64,000 nt of DNA from JANXZS01 sp963797255 (GTDB lineage: Bacteria > Acidobacteriota > Terriglobia > Terriglobales > Acidobacteriaceae), in contig CAWCOV010000015.1 of assembly GCA_963797255.1 (NCBI GenBank), positions 496,001-560,000 of the forward strand, written 5' to 3'. The translations under genes and the position numbers were made by a program. Every line of letters begins with the position of its first letter. Position 1 is the first letter of the stretch. This document shows positions 17,482 through 27,476 of the stretch, in pieces. Under the pieces are notes generated by a model, which saw only the letters and a list, made by a program, of their open reading frames with translations, was not told the DNA's origin and did not search any database.

Positions 17482-17955
17482 CTAACGTCCTGTAGCGGTG
17501 GCTCTCGACTCGAGCGAATTGTCGCCGCCCGTAGCGTTCAGGGTGTCCTTCGGATGAGCCAGGTCTGTCTGTTCGGATGGAGCGGCTGCCTTGGCTGTTT
17601 CCGGATTTTGCGGTCCCAGGCCGAGCTTAATCAGGGCGCGGGAGTCGGGCATGATCTTGGTCTGCCAGCCGTGGTCGGCCTGGAATTTCTTCATCGCGTC
17701 CTGCGAAGCAGAATCCCACAGGCCTGAAGGTGCTCCGGACAAGTAGTTCTCTTTGATCAGAGCCTGTTGAATTTCCGTTGCGCGTGCCGAATCGATTTGT
17801 CGCTGGCCCTTAACCTTCTTGGATTTCTTGGTCTTGCTTTTGTGGCTTGAATGTCCGCTGGTTGGTGCGTGATGGGCAGGGGTGGTTGCGTACACCGGAG
17901 AAGCGACCAGTGCCGCTAATGCGATTACGGTTAGGCGTGCTCGGAGGGAAAGCAT
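17482..17955 (-). CDS. Exported peptidoglycan-binding domain protein
   Basis: Protein of 157 residues with a signal peptide (LRARLTVIALAALVASPVYA). A His/Ser/Lys-rich linker follows (SKTKKSKKVKGQRQ). Residues about 53-115 form a PG_binding_1 repeat: IDSARATEIQQALIKENYLS, then GAPSGLWDSASQDAMKKFQ and GWQTKIMPDSRALIKLGLGP. The C-terminal tail looks disordered. It probably binds cell wall in the periplasm and has no catalytic domain. AAGAGG lies eight bases before the ATG. Confidence 0.85.
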   Translation of the reverse strand: MLSLRARLTVIALAALVASPVYATTPAHHAPTSGHSSHKSKTKKSKKVKGQRQIDSARATEIQQALIKENYLSGAPSGLWDSASQDAMKKFQADHGWQTKIMPDSRALIKLGLGPQNPETAKAAAPSEQTDLAHPKDTLNATGGDNSLESRATATGR

Positions 17956-18047
17956 GCAAGAAACCTCTTGATTTGTATTATCTACTATCGAACTAGCGAA
18001 GCAACGAAGAAGCGTACAGCCAGCTTTCGTCGGGATGCAAGGTTGAT

Positions 18048-18079
18048 TCTGGCCCTCGAAGAAGATTTCGAGGGCCAGA
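18048..18079. terminator. 13-bp perfect hairpin 3' of the HtrA gene
   Basis: TCTGGCCCTCGAA (18048-18060) and its exact complement (18067-18079) flank a six-base loop. It lies 42 bases past the stop of the minus-strand protease gene. A T-rich tract (TTACTTTTT) follows only on the plus strand; on the minus strand no U-tract follows. It may act as an mRNA 3'-end hairpin or terminator. Confidence 0.5.
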
Positions 18080-18120
18080 TTACTTTTTGGTTACTGATGG
18101 GCCATCCCTGGTACCACTAA

Positions 18121-19797
18121 TTAGGGAAGAGTACCGCCTACGTAATTGATTCCGCCCTTGGGAGCCCGCGGGTCGACGATCTGGAAGACGACATCCGCTC
18201 CGGATTTAAGACCATCCACAGCGCTTCGGAACTGATCCACGCTGCTGATGGGCTGCTTATTGATCTGGATGATGACCAGTCCATTGGCGAGACCAATCTC
18301 GTCCGCAAACGAGCCGGGCTTGACGGCCTGGATCTGCACGCCGTGGAGTCCGGTCTTGGTGACGACCTCGGGCGGCAGATCACGCACAGCCATACCGAGC
18401 TTGGCTTGTCCCGCATCTCCCGGAGCAGGTGCGTTGTTGTTTTCACTTTCCTGCGTGCCGCCTGGAGCAAACACCTTGGCGCGGTCGCCGATGGTTACGC
18501 TTGCGGCCTGTTCCTTGCCATCGCGCAGATAGCCTATGCGAACGGTGGATCCAACCTTGCGGGCGGCGATTTCCGATACCAGCTCGTCACCGTCCTTGAT
18601 GTTCTTGCCATCAATGCTGACGATGATATCGCCCGCCTTGAGGCCTGCCTTATCGGCCGGCTGACCGGGCTGAACGGCGTTGATGAGCACGCCATTCTTG
18701 AAGCCGTACACACGGCCAACTGCGCTCGGCAGGTTCGGCTGGAAGGAGATACCGATAGACCCGCGCGTGACCTTGTGCGTAGGGCTAATGAGGTCGTTAT
18801 AGGTGGCAATCACGGTGTTCGAGGGCATGGCGAAACCTACGCCCTGGTAGCCGGCTGACTGCGTAAAGATGGCCGTATTAACGCCGACGACTTCTCCCAG
18901 CATGTTGACGAGCGGCCCACCCGAGTTACCGGGATTGATGGCTGCGTCCGTCTGGATAAAGTGCTGGAACTGGCCAGCAGCGCCGGGCTGAATGGTGCGG
19001 TTCTTGGCCGACACGATGCCGGCTGTGACCGTCTGCGACAGGCTGAACGGGCTGCCGATCGCCATGACCCAGTCACCCACCTGGGCTGCATCCGAGTTGC
19101 CCATCTTGACGGTGGGCAAAGGCTCGTTGGAGTCGATTTTAATGACGGCGAGATCGGTATCCTTGTCGGTGCCGATTACGCGTGCCGGACGGCCGAGTTC
19201 GCTGGGGCCGTTGTCCGGATCCGTGGAGAGCTTGACGTAGATTTTGTCGGCCTTCTCAACCACGTGGTTGTTGGTGAGGATGTAGCCCTTGGGGTCAACG
19301 ATGAAGCCGGAGCCGAGCGACTGGCGAACGCCGCCACCATCATCCAGGCCGTCTTCGCCATCCTGACCACCACCGCCGCCGAAGAAGCGGTTAAAGAAGT
19401 CCTGAAAATTCTGGCTGCCAGGACCTTGATCGTCGCCGCCACCACCGCCACCGCCGCTGCCATCATCCTCGCCATCGGGCGCGTTGGGAGTGGGGGCTTT
19501 GCGGGTATGCGGGTTCGGGGTGCGCTTGGGTGTTGTTGACTGCTTGGGTAAAGTTTCCGTGTTGATGTTGACGACGGCTGGTCCTACCTGTTTCGCAATC
19601 TGCGAAAAGGTGTTGGAAAGCACCACGGGATTCGGAACCTTCAGCGGAGTTGCATCTGTGCTGCTGACTTGTCCTTCTTTCCCTTTGACGCCGTGGACCA
19701 TTACGGAGCCGATCAGAATGCCGGCGGAAAGCGTGGCAAGGATCGTGAATACAGATGTGAGCCGACGAACACGGAAGCGTTCGAGGAACGAATTCAT
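18121..19797 (-). CDS. HtrA/DegP-like serine protease with two PDZ domains
   Basis: Periplasmic protein-quality-control protease of 558 residues. An N-terminal helix (residues 14-35) acts as anchor or signal. The catalytic triad is His178 (YILTNNHVV), Asp215 (KDTDLAVIK) and Ser292 (INPGNSGGP). PDZ1 covers about 345-435 (NAVQPGQPADKAGLKAGDII), PDZ2 about 465-545 (QAVKPGSFADEIGLANGLVI). Between the anchor and protease domain lies an unusual Gly/Asp-rich linker (residues 108-156, including a run of seven Gly) in place of the LA loop. It likely degrades or refolds damaged envelope proteins. The gene is monocistronic. Confidence 0.95.
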   Translation of the reverse strand: MNSFLERFRVRRLTSVFTILATLSAGILIGSVMVHGVKGKEGQVSSTDATPLKVPNPVVLSNTFSQIAKQVGPAVVNINTETLPKQSTTPKRTPNPHTRKAPTPNAPDGEDDGSGGGGGGGDDQGPGSQNFQDFFNRFFGGGGGQDGEDGLDDGGGVRQSLGSGFIVDPKGYILTNNHVVEKADKIYVKLSTDPDNGPSELGRPARVIGTDKDTDLAVIKIDSNEPLPTVKMGNSDAAQVGDWVMAIGSPFSLSQTVTAGIVSAKNRTIQPGAAGQFQHFIQTDAAINPGNSGGPLVNMLGEVVGVNTAIFTQSAGYQGVGFAMPSNTVIATYNDLISPTHKVTRGSIGISFQPNLPSAVGRVYGFKNGVLINAVQPGQPADKAGLKAGDIIVSIDGKNIKDGDELVSEIAARKVGSTVRIGYLRDGKEQAASVTIGDRAKVFAPGGTQESENNNAPAPGDAGQAKLGMAVRDLPPEVVTKTGLHGVQIQAVKPGSFADEIGLANGLVIIQINKQPISSVDQFRSAVDGLKSGADVVFQIVDPRAPKGGINYVGGTLP

Positions 19798-19960
19798 TCA
19801 GGTCTTACCTCATATTCTTTCGAGCGATCTATGGAATCAGTTATCAAGGTTCAGGGGATGGCTCAAGCGGCAAAACGCCAGACATCCAGTATAAACAGCC
19901 GCTAGCTGCGGCGCGGTTACCTTTTAGACGCGGACCGGCTGCCATCGGTTACATGGAGTC

Positions 19961-20872
19961 CTACATGGAGTCCGCTTCTTCCAGTGGAACCGCTTCATGG
20001 GCTGTGGGTTGTATGCGGGAGGGAAGGAGTTCGGTGAGTCCAATCCCCGCAAGAATGAGAATGGCACCGAGAGATGCACGCAGGCCCAGCCGCTCGTGCA
20101 GAACGACAAATGCGGTAATCCAAGCAAAAACCGGCTCCAGGGTAAGGATGAGAGCGGTGTGAGTGGGGGGCAGGTATTGCTGCGCCCAGGACTGGATACT
20201 GAATGCCGCCGCCGTGGCGAGGAATGCCGCTATAAGGATCGCGGCAAGCAGGCGGGGGGTGAAGTGCATCCATGGATGCTCAAAGAGGGGAAGGCTCAGG
20301 GCCATGAACACGGTGCAAAAGGCTATCTGCAGGACGGCAAGTTGCTGAAACGGAACCTTGGGCGACGTCCGAGAGAGCGCGAGTACGTGGAGGGCAAATC
20401 CTAAGGCACAGAAGAGGGAGAGAATGTCTCCGAAATTGACTGCTCCCAACGTGGAAAGAGAGTAACCGCCCGGCGGTGAGGTAAGGAGAACGATTCCGAT
20501 AAAGGCAAGGGCGGCGCCTGCAAAGGCATTCCAGCCGGGACGGTGGGTCCCTGGCGCGCGCAAGGCGGGAATGGCGAGAAGCAGTGGGACGATCACGACG
20601 ACCAGCCCGGTGAGGAACGCGGATTTTGACGGTGTAGTCAAAGCTAAGCCTGCAGTCTGGAACTGGTAGCCCATGGCAAGACAGGCTCCCACGACCGCTC
20701 CGCTGATCCAGGCGCGGAGGCTAAGCGAGCGCAGGTGGCGGCGATACACGAGGGCGAGAGTCGCAGTTGCCAGCGACATGCGCAGCAGGTTGAAGAGGAG
20801 CGGCGAGATGTCGTTCAACGCGTCCTTGATGACGACAAAGGTCGCGCCCCACACGAGCACAACGATGACCAT
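19961..20872 (-). CDS. EamA/DMT-superfamily transporter
   Basis: Ten-helix transporter of 303 residues with two EamA repeats. The first opens LVWGATFVVIKDALNDISPL and the second has TALILTLEPVFAWITAFVVL, the classic C-terminal EamA phrase. Such proteins export amino acids, nucleosides or other metabolites; the substrate is unknown. The start at 20872 leaves a very short N-terminus, and no ATG, GTG or TTG lies upstream in frame before the stop of the preceding gene. It follows the amidohydrolase gene on the same strand and may be co-transcribed. Confidence 0.87.
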   Translation of the reverse strand: MVIVVLVWGATFVVIKDALNDISPLLFNLLRMSLATATLALVYRRHLRSLSLRAWISGAVVGACLAMGYQFQTAGLALTTPSKSAFLTGLVVVIVPLLLAIPALRAPGTHRPGWNAFAGAALAFIGIVLLTSPPGGYSLSTLGAVNFGDILSLFCALGFALHVLALSRTSPKVPFQQLAVLQIAFCTVFMALSLPLFEHPWMHFTPRLLAAILIAAFLATAAAFSIQSWAQQYLPPTHTALILTLEPVFAWITAFVVLHERLGLRASLGAILILAGIGLTELLPSRIQPTAHEAVPLEEADSM

Positions 20873-20983
20873 GAGGATGTGGGCGCGAACTCGCAGAAGA
20901 TGGCTCCAGGGTGCTGTTGCGATTCTAACGGGCGAAGAATTTGGTTGACTTCGCGGACGAAAGCTTTGTTCCCGCGAAAGCTG

Positions 20984-22685
20984 CTATTGCGCCATCAGAG
21001 AGTAGACCAGCTTGCCTCCGACAATGGTTCTGAGAACGCGGGTCTTCAGGATTTCCGGCGGCGGAATCGTCGGTGATGTCGCGGTCGAGAACGATAAAGT
21101 CGGCCGCATAGCCGGGCTCCAGTTTCCCTTTCCAATTCTCGGCAAATTCAGCGTAGGCGGAGCCTTGCGTGTAGGCCGTAATTGCCTGCCAGATGGTCAG
21201 GGCGTTCTGCGGATAAAAGATCTGCTTGCCTGCCTCGTCGGTGCGGGTGACGGCGGCATAGACTCCGCGAAACGGCGTGACCGGCTCAACCGGATAGTCG
21301 GTTCCGAAGGCCAGCGGCACTCCAGCATCCAAGAAGGCTTTCCAGGCATAGGAATACTTTGCGCGCGCGGGACCGAGGCGCGATTCTGCCCAATGCATGT
21401 CAGTAAGCAGGTGATTCGGCTGCATGGAGGCGATGACTCTCATTTCGTGGAAGCGAGGGATGTCTGCCGGATCCACCACCTGGGCATGCTCGATGCGGTT
21501 GCGGGCTTCCGTCGAAGCGGTCTGGGCGAACGCGTGGAGGGCCATCGACGTTGCGCGGTCGCCGATTGCGTGAAAGCCGATTTGGAATCCCGCCTGGGCC
21601 CGTTCTGCTGTCATTTTGTCGAGCTGAGGTTGCTCGTAACGAGGGAGACCCGAGTTGCCGGGGTCGTCGGAGAAAGGTGCTTTCATGGCAGCGGTCCTGG
21701 AGCCGAGTGAGCCATCCATGAAACCCTTCAGCATCCCGGTGTGGAGCATGGGATCGCTACTGGGATGGGCCGCCCGATGCTGTTTCAGCACGTCCACGGG
21801 CGCGTTGAAGGGCAGCCACTCCGTGATGCGAATGGGCAACTTGCCGTCCTTTTCCATCTGCTCCATAACGAGAAAATCTTCCCAGTCGGAGTTGTCCTGC
21901 GCCGAGGTAACGCCGTGAGAGGCGGCATCGGCTGTTGCTAATTCGAGGCCCTGAAGCCGTTCAGTTCCGGTAGGCGGCGGAACGTGGACTCGAACAAGCT
22001 CCATGGCGGAGTCTTCTCGCAGAATGCCGGTAGGCTGGCCGGAGGCATCGTGGTCGATTTTGCCTCCCGCGGGATCTGGGGTCTTTGGCGTGATTCCTGC
22101 GGAGGTAAGGGCGGCGGAGTTAGCGATGGCGATGTGTCCGTCGATGCGGACCAGAAGGGCAGGATGGCCGTTCGAGACGGCATCGATATCGGCCCGTGTG
22201 GGTAGAGTGGCGCTCGTCCAAAGGGTGTGGTCCCATCCCCCTCCGGTGAGCCACTTTCCGGGAGCGACGGCGGATGCGGCAAGCTGGATGCGCTTCTTCA
22301 TGTCGTCGAGCGAGGTGCAGCCGATCAGGTCGACGGAGAGCTTGGTGCGCCCGCCTTCGCCGAGATGGAGATGCGCGTCGTTAAAGCCAGGCATGACGAA
22401 GGCTCCGGCGAGGTCGATTTTCTGGGTCGATGGTCCGGCGAGTTGCAGAGCATCGTGATCGCTGGTCGCGGCGACGATTTTTCCCTGGCCGACGACGAGG
22501 GCGGTGACAAAGTGCGGCTTGGTTGCGCTGGAGGCTTTTTCCGCCGAAAAGGGCTCAAAAACCAGCCCTTCGCCCGTCAGGATATGGCCGTTGAAATAGA
22601 TGGCGTCCGGTGCGGGATTTGCGTTCTGCGCAGGCACAAGGGGCGCGATGGTGCAGGCAAGCAGAACGGGCAGCAAAAATTTCAT
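20984..22685 (-). CDS. YtcJ-like amidohydrolase (exported), 3' frameshift
   Basis: Metal-dependent hydrolase of the amidohydrolase superfamily, about 566 residues when repaired. It starts with a signal peptide (KFLLPVLLACTIAPLVPAQN). The metal site has DAHLHLGEG; further motifs are IDGHIAIANSAALTSAGITP, HAIGDRATSMALHAFA and LAFGTDYPVEPVTPFRGVYA. The reading frame is typical to about 21073, where it shifts: the annotated frame gives ITDDSAAGNPEDP and runs to 20925, but the neighbouring frame reads TIPPPEILKTRVLRTIVGGK then LVYSLMAQ and stops at 20984, the normal C-terminus. One base near 21068-21073 must be removed. The N-terminal GTG at 22700 is less likely than ATG 22685. Substrate unknown. 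Confidence 0.88.
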
Positions 22686-22709
22686 GCGCGAGTGTAGCAC
22701 TGCAGGATT

Positions 22710-23974
22710 TCAGGGCAGATCCGCCGCACCTTCCAAGCAGTGCAAGCACCAGCAGAAGTACACGGCGGAGACCTAGTTCGCGGTTGGCGGAGTCGTACCA
22801 CTCGGCGCGGGTATGGACGCCGCCACCGTCTCCCCCAGCGCCCATACTGATGGCCTCAATGCCCATGGAAAGGGGGATATTGGCATCGGTTGACCCGATG
22901 CGGAGTTCGGTGTGGAGCTTGAGGTGGCGATCCACGGCGTAGAGGGACTGAAGAATGGCCGCCTTGGCCGGGAGGGTCGCGGCGGGCCGATCGCCGATTT
23001 TTTCTACCGTGAAGCTCAGAGATCGGGTGAGGGAATGCCGGTTCGCTTCGAGGACTGCGTCCTCAACAGCGCGGTACAACTCCACTTCAAGCCGGATGAG
23101 CTGGGCTGGATCCGTGGAGCGGATGTCGAAGCGGGCAGCGGCACGCTCGGGAATGGAGTTCACCGAGGTTCCGCCTTCGAAGGTGCCGATATTCAGCGCC
23201 GTGCGCGGTTCGGAGGGGATCGGGATGGCAGAGATGCGTGCACAGGCCTGGACGAGGCAAGCAATAGGGTTAGGGGTGCCTGCGTCGGTCCATGAATGGC
23301 CGCCGGGTCCCTGAATGGTGACCAGAAAGCGGCGGCTGCCGAGGGCCTGGGCGACGACGATTTCGTGGCCGGCACCGTCCAGAACGACGTTCGCAGCGAT
23401 GCGGGATTTGAATTTGGACTGTTGGTAAAGGTGCCGCATGCCGCGCAGGTCACCATCGCCCTCTTCGCCGACATTGGCGGCAAAAAGCAGATCGCAGGGC
23501 AGGGGCACACTCGCGGACAGGAGGGCGGCGGCAAGTGCCAGCAATCCAGCGACTCCGGCACCGTTGTCGCATGCTCCGGGGGCGATCAGGCGGGTGCCCT
23601 CGATGCGGGGGTTGATAGGGGTTTCCGGCGGGAAAACTGTGTCAATGTGGGCGGAAAGAAGGATGCACGGGCGGACGGCTTCTGCCATTCCGGCATGATT
23701 TGCTCCGTTTCGGCTTGCCGGGAATGGTTCCCAGAACATTGCCGATTTCGTCGATGTGGGGATCCGTCAGGCCGAGGGTGCGAAACCGCTCCAGAACCCA
23801 CTCCGAACGGGGACCTTCCGCGAAAGGAGGTGCTGGCACGGCCACCATCTCGGACTGCCACTCAAGAATGTGAGCCTGGTGCAAGTGCAGCCATTGAAAA
23901 GCCTCGTGTACCGGGCGCAAAGCGGCTAACTGGCTGATGCGGGAAAAGGCCGTGCGTGCGGGGGAATAGGGCAT
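22710..23974 (-). pseudogene. M20-family metallopeptidase, split by two +1 frameshifts
   Basis: Zinc aminopeptidase/deacylase of about 420 residues when repaired. The N-terminal frame gives LEWQSEMVAVPAPPFAEGPR and HIDEIGNVLGTIPG. The next frame has the metal ligands: SAHIDTVF (H, D), PGACDNGAGVAG (bridging D), NVGEEGDGD (E-E), STDANIPLSMG (D) and GGGVHTRAEW (H). The frames join if one base is removed near 23705-23712 (an AAA run on the coding strand). A second extra base near 22731-22736 replaces the end ALLEGAADLP with unrelated sequence. It lies between truA and the amidohydrolase with gaps of 55 and 24 bases, a likely operon. Confidence 0.87.
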
Positions 23975-24029
23975 TCGGCTGAATCAAGGGTAGCATCGCA
24001 AGCCGAGCGGAGCCTTGAGATACGGCGAG

Positions 24030-24863
24030 TTAATCGTCGTAATGGACCGAAATGAGGAACAATCCGCGTGCCGGAGCGGTGGCCCCGGCTACGGAGCGGT
24101 CCTTTGCGGCGAGGATGCGGGAGATGTCGCCTGCGGGGATTTGGCCGCGGCCTATCTCGAGAAATGTCCCGACGAGATTGCGAACCATGTGGTGCAGGAA
24201 TCCCGAACCACGCACGCGGTAGATGAGGAGGTCTCCTGACGCATTTTCTGCGGCTCGGGCCTCCCAGGCCGATTCATAGAGCGTACGTACACAGTCCGCG
24301 GATTCAGCTGGGGCGGTGCGTCGGGTGAGGTCTGGGTCGGTTGCCGCGAAAGAGGAAAAATCGTGCTCGCCGAGGACGGCATTTGCCGCCGAACTCATAG
24401 CATCTACATCGAGAGGCCAATTCAGCGCGTAGACCTGCCGGGCGAGAAACGGAGGGCAGATTTCGCCGCGAAAGATGCGGTATTCGTAGGTTTTATGTAT
24501 GGCGCTGTGGCGGGCGTGGAATGTTTCCGGAGCGGGTTCGACGCTCAAAATACGCATGTCCGGGGGCAGCGTGCGGTTGAGCGCGCGGTGGAAATTTTCA
24601 GGGGGTATTGGAGCCGCCAATGCGCAGGATGCCACCTGTCCCAGGGCATGCACGCCGGCGTCTGTGCGGCCGGAGCCCTGTGGCAGCACCTGTTCTCCTG
24701 TAATGCGTTCGATGGCCGCCGCCAGTTCTCCCTGCACGGTGCGCAGACGGGGCTGCACCTGCCAGCCGTGGAAATCGGTGCCGTCGTAGGCGATCAGTAA
24801 CTTCCACACCTGGAGGTGGTTATGTGAGGGATCGTCCGGGGTTCCAGTCTGGGAGGAAATCAT
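24030..24863 (-). CDS. truA: tRNA pseudouridine(38-40) synthase
   Basis: Modifies U38-U40 in the anticodon stem-loop of many tRNAs. Asp68 in GSGRTDAGVHALGQ is the catalytic residue. KLLIAYDGTDFHGWQVQP is the N-terminal family signature, and YRVRGSGFLHHMVRNLVGTF the C-terminal RNA-binding/active-site block. Length (277 residues) is normal. The exact start is uncertain: ATG 24863, or GTG at 24884, with weak ribosome-binding sites. It heads a minus-strand run with the M20 peptidase, amidohydrolase and DMT transporter. Confidence 0.95.
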   Translation of the reverse strand: MISSQTGTPDDPSHNHLQVWKLLIAYDGTDFHGWQVQPRLRTVQGELAAAIERITGEQVLPQGSGRTDAGVHALGQVASCALAAPIPPENFHRALNRTLPPDMRILSVEPAPETFHARHSAIHKTYEYRIFRGEICPPFLARQVYALNWPLDVDAMSSAANAVLGEHDFSSFAATDPDLTRRTAPAESADCVRTLYESAWEARAAENASGDLLIYRVRGSGFLHHMVRNLVGTFLEIGRGQIPAGDISRILAAKDRSVAGATAPARGLFLISVHYDD

Positions 24864-25279
24864 TGCGAGCCGAGGATAGCGCACGTTTGAGCCGGAGTCG
24901 CTGCGATATACTCGAGTTTACCGTTTCGGATCATGCAACAAGGGTAGTTTTCGGGAGCCGTGCGAGCGCACTGCGCCGCTTTCCCAGCGATTCCACGGAA
25001 CGAAGAACGGCTTGAAAGCGTATCGCATTCAGCCAAGATTTTTATGTAACTGCGCTGCAATGCTATTTGGTTATTTTTCAGCAATTTGATGAGTCTCAGA
25101 GCAGGTGTGCGACGTCTCAAACATGTCGGCATGCCCTTACAAAGTGGAGACGGGCGAATGTCCTTTTTTTGCGACCGGCAGTGGAGAGGTAATACGTTGA
25201 ACGTTGAACAGGAACGACTCGCGAGGCAAGTGCCTCTCACCCAGTAACAAGCCTACAATCCAAGCTCCAATCGACAGCC
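24864..25279. other. Intergenic region between truA and the TolC-like gene
   Basis: About 400 bases between divergent genes, so it should hold both promoters. I see no RNA gene, repeat or convincing -35/-10 pair. An A/T-rich stretch around 25040-25090 is the most promoter-like part. Confidence 0.4.
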
Positions 25280-27361
25280 ATGGTGGCGCTGCTCTTGCTT
25301 TCAACGGCGTCTCCTTTTGGATTTGCCCAGCAGGCGGCACCCGCGGCGCCAGCTCCGGCAGCGACTCCTGCAGTCGAACCGCCAGCGGGAATGAAAGATC
25401 TGCCACCGGCACCAGCGCCGAACTATACAGAACCGATGTATATGCGTTCGACGCCGACGGATTTCACCAAGGAGCAGAAGTATTTCCCGAATCCCCTCGC
25501 GCCCTACAAGTCTTATGAATTGCCGGCGACGCGTTTCACGAATTCGCCGCGACTGGACGACCTGGTCAAGAATGGCAAGATTTATCTAAGCCTGAGCGAC
25601 GCGATCACGCTGGCACTTGAGAATAACTACGACATCGCAATTGCGCGCTACAACCTCGATATTGCGGATACTGACATCCTGCGTTCCAAATCTGGTGCGC
25701 AACTTCGCGGTGTCAACGCGGGTATCGTTCAAGGCACACTTGGCGGTGCGGGGCAATCCCTGCAAGTGTCGGGCGGCGGCCCGGGCGGGACATCCATCAG
25801 CTCCGGCGGCGCTGGTGCAGGCGCAGGCGGCTTGGTAACGAATACAAGTGGCGCTGGTCCGCAACCAGAAAACCTTGATCCTTCGCTTTCCGGCACGATG
25901 CAATATGAGAGCCAGGCGCAGCCGCAAGCAACTCCGTTTGGCGGCGCACCGGTTGTAACCAACGGCACAGCAACCTACGATTTTGCCTATAACCAGGGCT
26001 TTATCACTGGTACGTCAATGAGCGTCGGGTTCAACAACTCGCGGCAAACAACGAACAGCATTTTCAGCGGCTATAGCCCGCAGTTAGCTTCGAACTTTCA
26101 GGCGCAAGTGACTCAGCATCTTCTCTACGGATTTGGCTGGGGCGTGAACGGCCGATTTATTGTGCAGGCGAAGAACAACCGCCGCATCACCGACTCGTCC
26201 TTCCGCCAACAGATCCTGTTCACAACGAACCAGATTGAGAATATCTACTGGGGACTGGTGGCCACTTACGAAGATGTGCAGGCAAAAGAGCGCGCGCTGC
26301 AACAGTCAATGCAGCTAACTGCCGATAACCGCAAGCAGTTGCAGATTGGAACGTTGGCTCCGCTGGATGTAGTGAACTCCGACAGCCAAGTTGCAACGGA
26401 CAAACAAGCACTGATCTCTTCGCAGAGCGCACTTGAGTATCAGCAACTGATTATGAAACAGGCGATCGCGCGTAACTTGAGCGATCCTGTTTTGAGCAAA
26501 GCACCGATCATCCCAACCGACCGCGTGAGCCTGATTGAGGCGCCGGAAGAGAAGATGTCGGTGGAAGAGTTGGTGAACCAGGCATACGCCAACCGGCCCG
26601 AAATCGAGCAGAACATTCTGCAATTAAAGAACAGCGAGATTTCCCGCAAGGCAATCAAGAATGAATTGCTTCCAGTAGTGGACGCATACGGATTCTATGG
26701 AGCCGCAGCACTAGGCGGCGCACTGAATCCCAATTGCGTGAACTTCCAGACTGGCGGACCTTGCGATTCCGCGCAGTATCCGACGGTTGGATACGGCACC
26801 GTGTTCAGCAACCTGTTTAACAGCAGCGCGCCGGACAAGGGTGTTGGAGTGAACATCAACATTCCGATTCGTAACCGTTTAGCGCAAAGCGATCAGGCAC
26901 GTTCGGTGTTGGAATACAGGCAGAACGAACTGCGACTGGAACAGATTTACGTCCAGGTTCGAATCCAGGTCATCAACGGTCAGTATGCACTCACAAACGA
27001 TCGTGCACAGGTTCAAGCGGCGTTAGCGGCTCGTGAATTCGCAATGCAGAGTCTTGAGTCCGAGCAGAAGAAATACCACCTTGGAGCCTCGACAACTGCA
27101 AACGTGCTGCAGCAGGAACGTAACCTGGCGGTCGCTGAGAACAATCTGATTGTGGCGCAGGCAACGTATGGCAAGGATCGCGCAGCGCTCAGCCAGACAT
27201 TGGCGAACACGCTCGATCATTACGGAATCAGCCTGGGAGATGCAGTCAGCGGCAAGGTAACTTCAATGCCTGTGATTCCTGGACTGGAAGCTCCGAAGAA
27301 CACGAAGGAGCCCAGTGTCCCGGCTCCAGCCCAACAACAGCAGCAACCGCAACAGCAATAG
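25280..27361 (+). CDS. TolC-family outer-membrane efflux protein with Gly-rich insertion
   Basis: Protein of 693 residues, longer than usual for TolC (about 430-500). A short signal-like start (VALLLLSTASPFGFA) precedes a Pro/Ala-rich segment. The OEP domain starts at LSLSDAITLALENNYDIAIA and includes LQIGTLAPLDVVNSDSQVAT, VNINIPIRNRLAQSDQARSV, and KKYHLGASTTANVLQQERNL near the C-terminus. Residues about 150-195 are an unusual Gly/Ala/Ser-rich insertion between the first helical elements. The tail ends in Gln repeats. It should form the outer-membrane channel of a tripartite exporter or type I system, but no inner-membrane partner is adjacent. The signal peptide lacks a basic n-region and no other start exists in frame, so the true start may be damaged. 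Confidence 0.9.
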   Translation: MVALLLLSTASPFGFAQQAAPAAPAPAATPAVEPPAGMKDLPPAPAPNYTEPMYMRSTPTDFTKEQKYFPNPLAPYKSYELPATRFTNSPRLDDLVKNGKIYLSLSDAITLALENNYDIAIARYNLDIADTDILRSKSGAQLRGVNAGIVQGTLGGAGQSLQVSGGGPGGTSISSGGAGAGAGGLVTNTSGAGPQPENLDPSLSGTMQYESQAQPQATPFGGAPVVTNGTATYDFAYNQGFITGTSMSVGFNNSRQTTNSIFSGYSPQLASNFQAQVTQHLLYGFGWGVNGRFIVQAKNNRRITDSSFRQQILFTTNQIENIYWGLVATYEDVQAKERALQQSMQLTADNRKQLQIGTLAPLDVVNSDSQVATDKQALISSQSALEYQQLIMKQAIARNLSDPVLSKAPIIPTDRVSLIEAPEEKMSVEELVNQAYANRPEIEQNILQLKNSEISRKAIKNELLPVVDAYGFYGAAALGGALNPNCVNFQTGGPCDSAQYPTVGYGTVFSNLFNSSAPDKGVGVNINIPIRNRLAQSDQARSVLEYRQNELRLEQIYVQVRIQVINGQYALTNDRAQVQAALAAREFAMQSLESEQKKYHLGASTTANVLQQERNLAVAENNLIVAQATYGKDRAALSQTLANTLDHYGISLGDAVSGKVTSMPVIPGLEAPKNTKEPSVPAPAQQQQQPQQQ

Positions 27362-27371
27362 CGCAGCGGCT

Positions 27372-27459
27372 CTCCGCCATATGCGGCTAGCTTATGGCGG
27401 AGCAAAAAAGAGTCTGATCCTGAAGGCCATTCCGCTTCAAGATCAGACTCTTTGCTTTT
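27372..27459. terminator. Tandem hairpins, bidirectional terminator between TolC-like gene and aroA
   Basis: First hairpin: CTCCGCCATA (27372-27381) pairs with TATGGCGGAG (27393-27402). Second hairpin: AAAGAGTCTGATC (27407-27419) with GATCAGACTCTTT (27441-27453), extended by TGAAG/CTTCA. An A-run (27404-27409) before and a T-rich tract after (TTTGCTTTT) let the second hairpin terminate transcripts from both sides, fitting two convergent genes. Confidence 0.85.
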
Positions 27460-27476
27460 GGTGTTGACGTGTTCTT

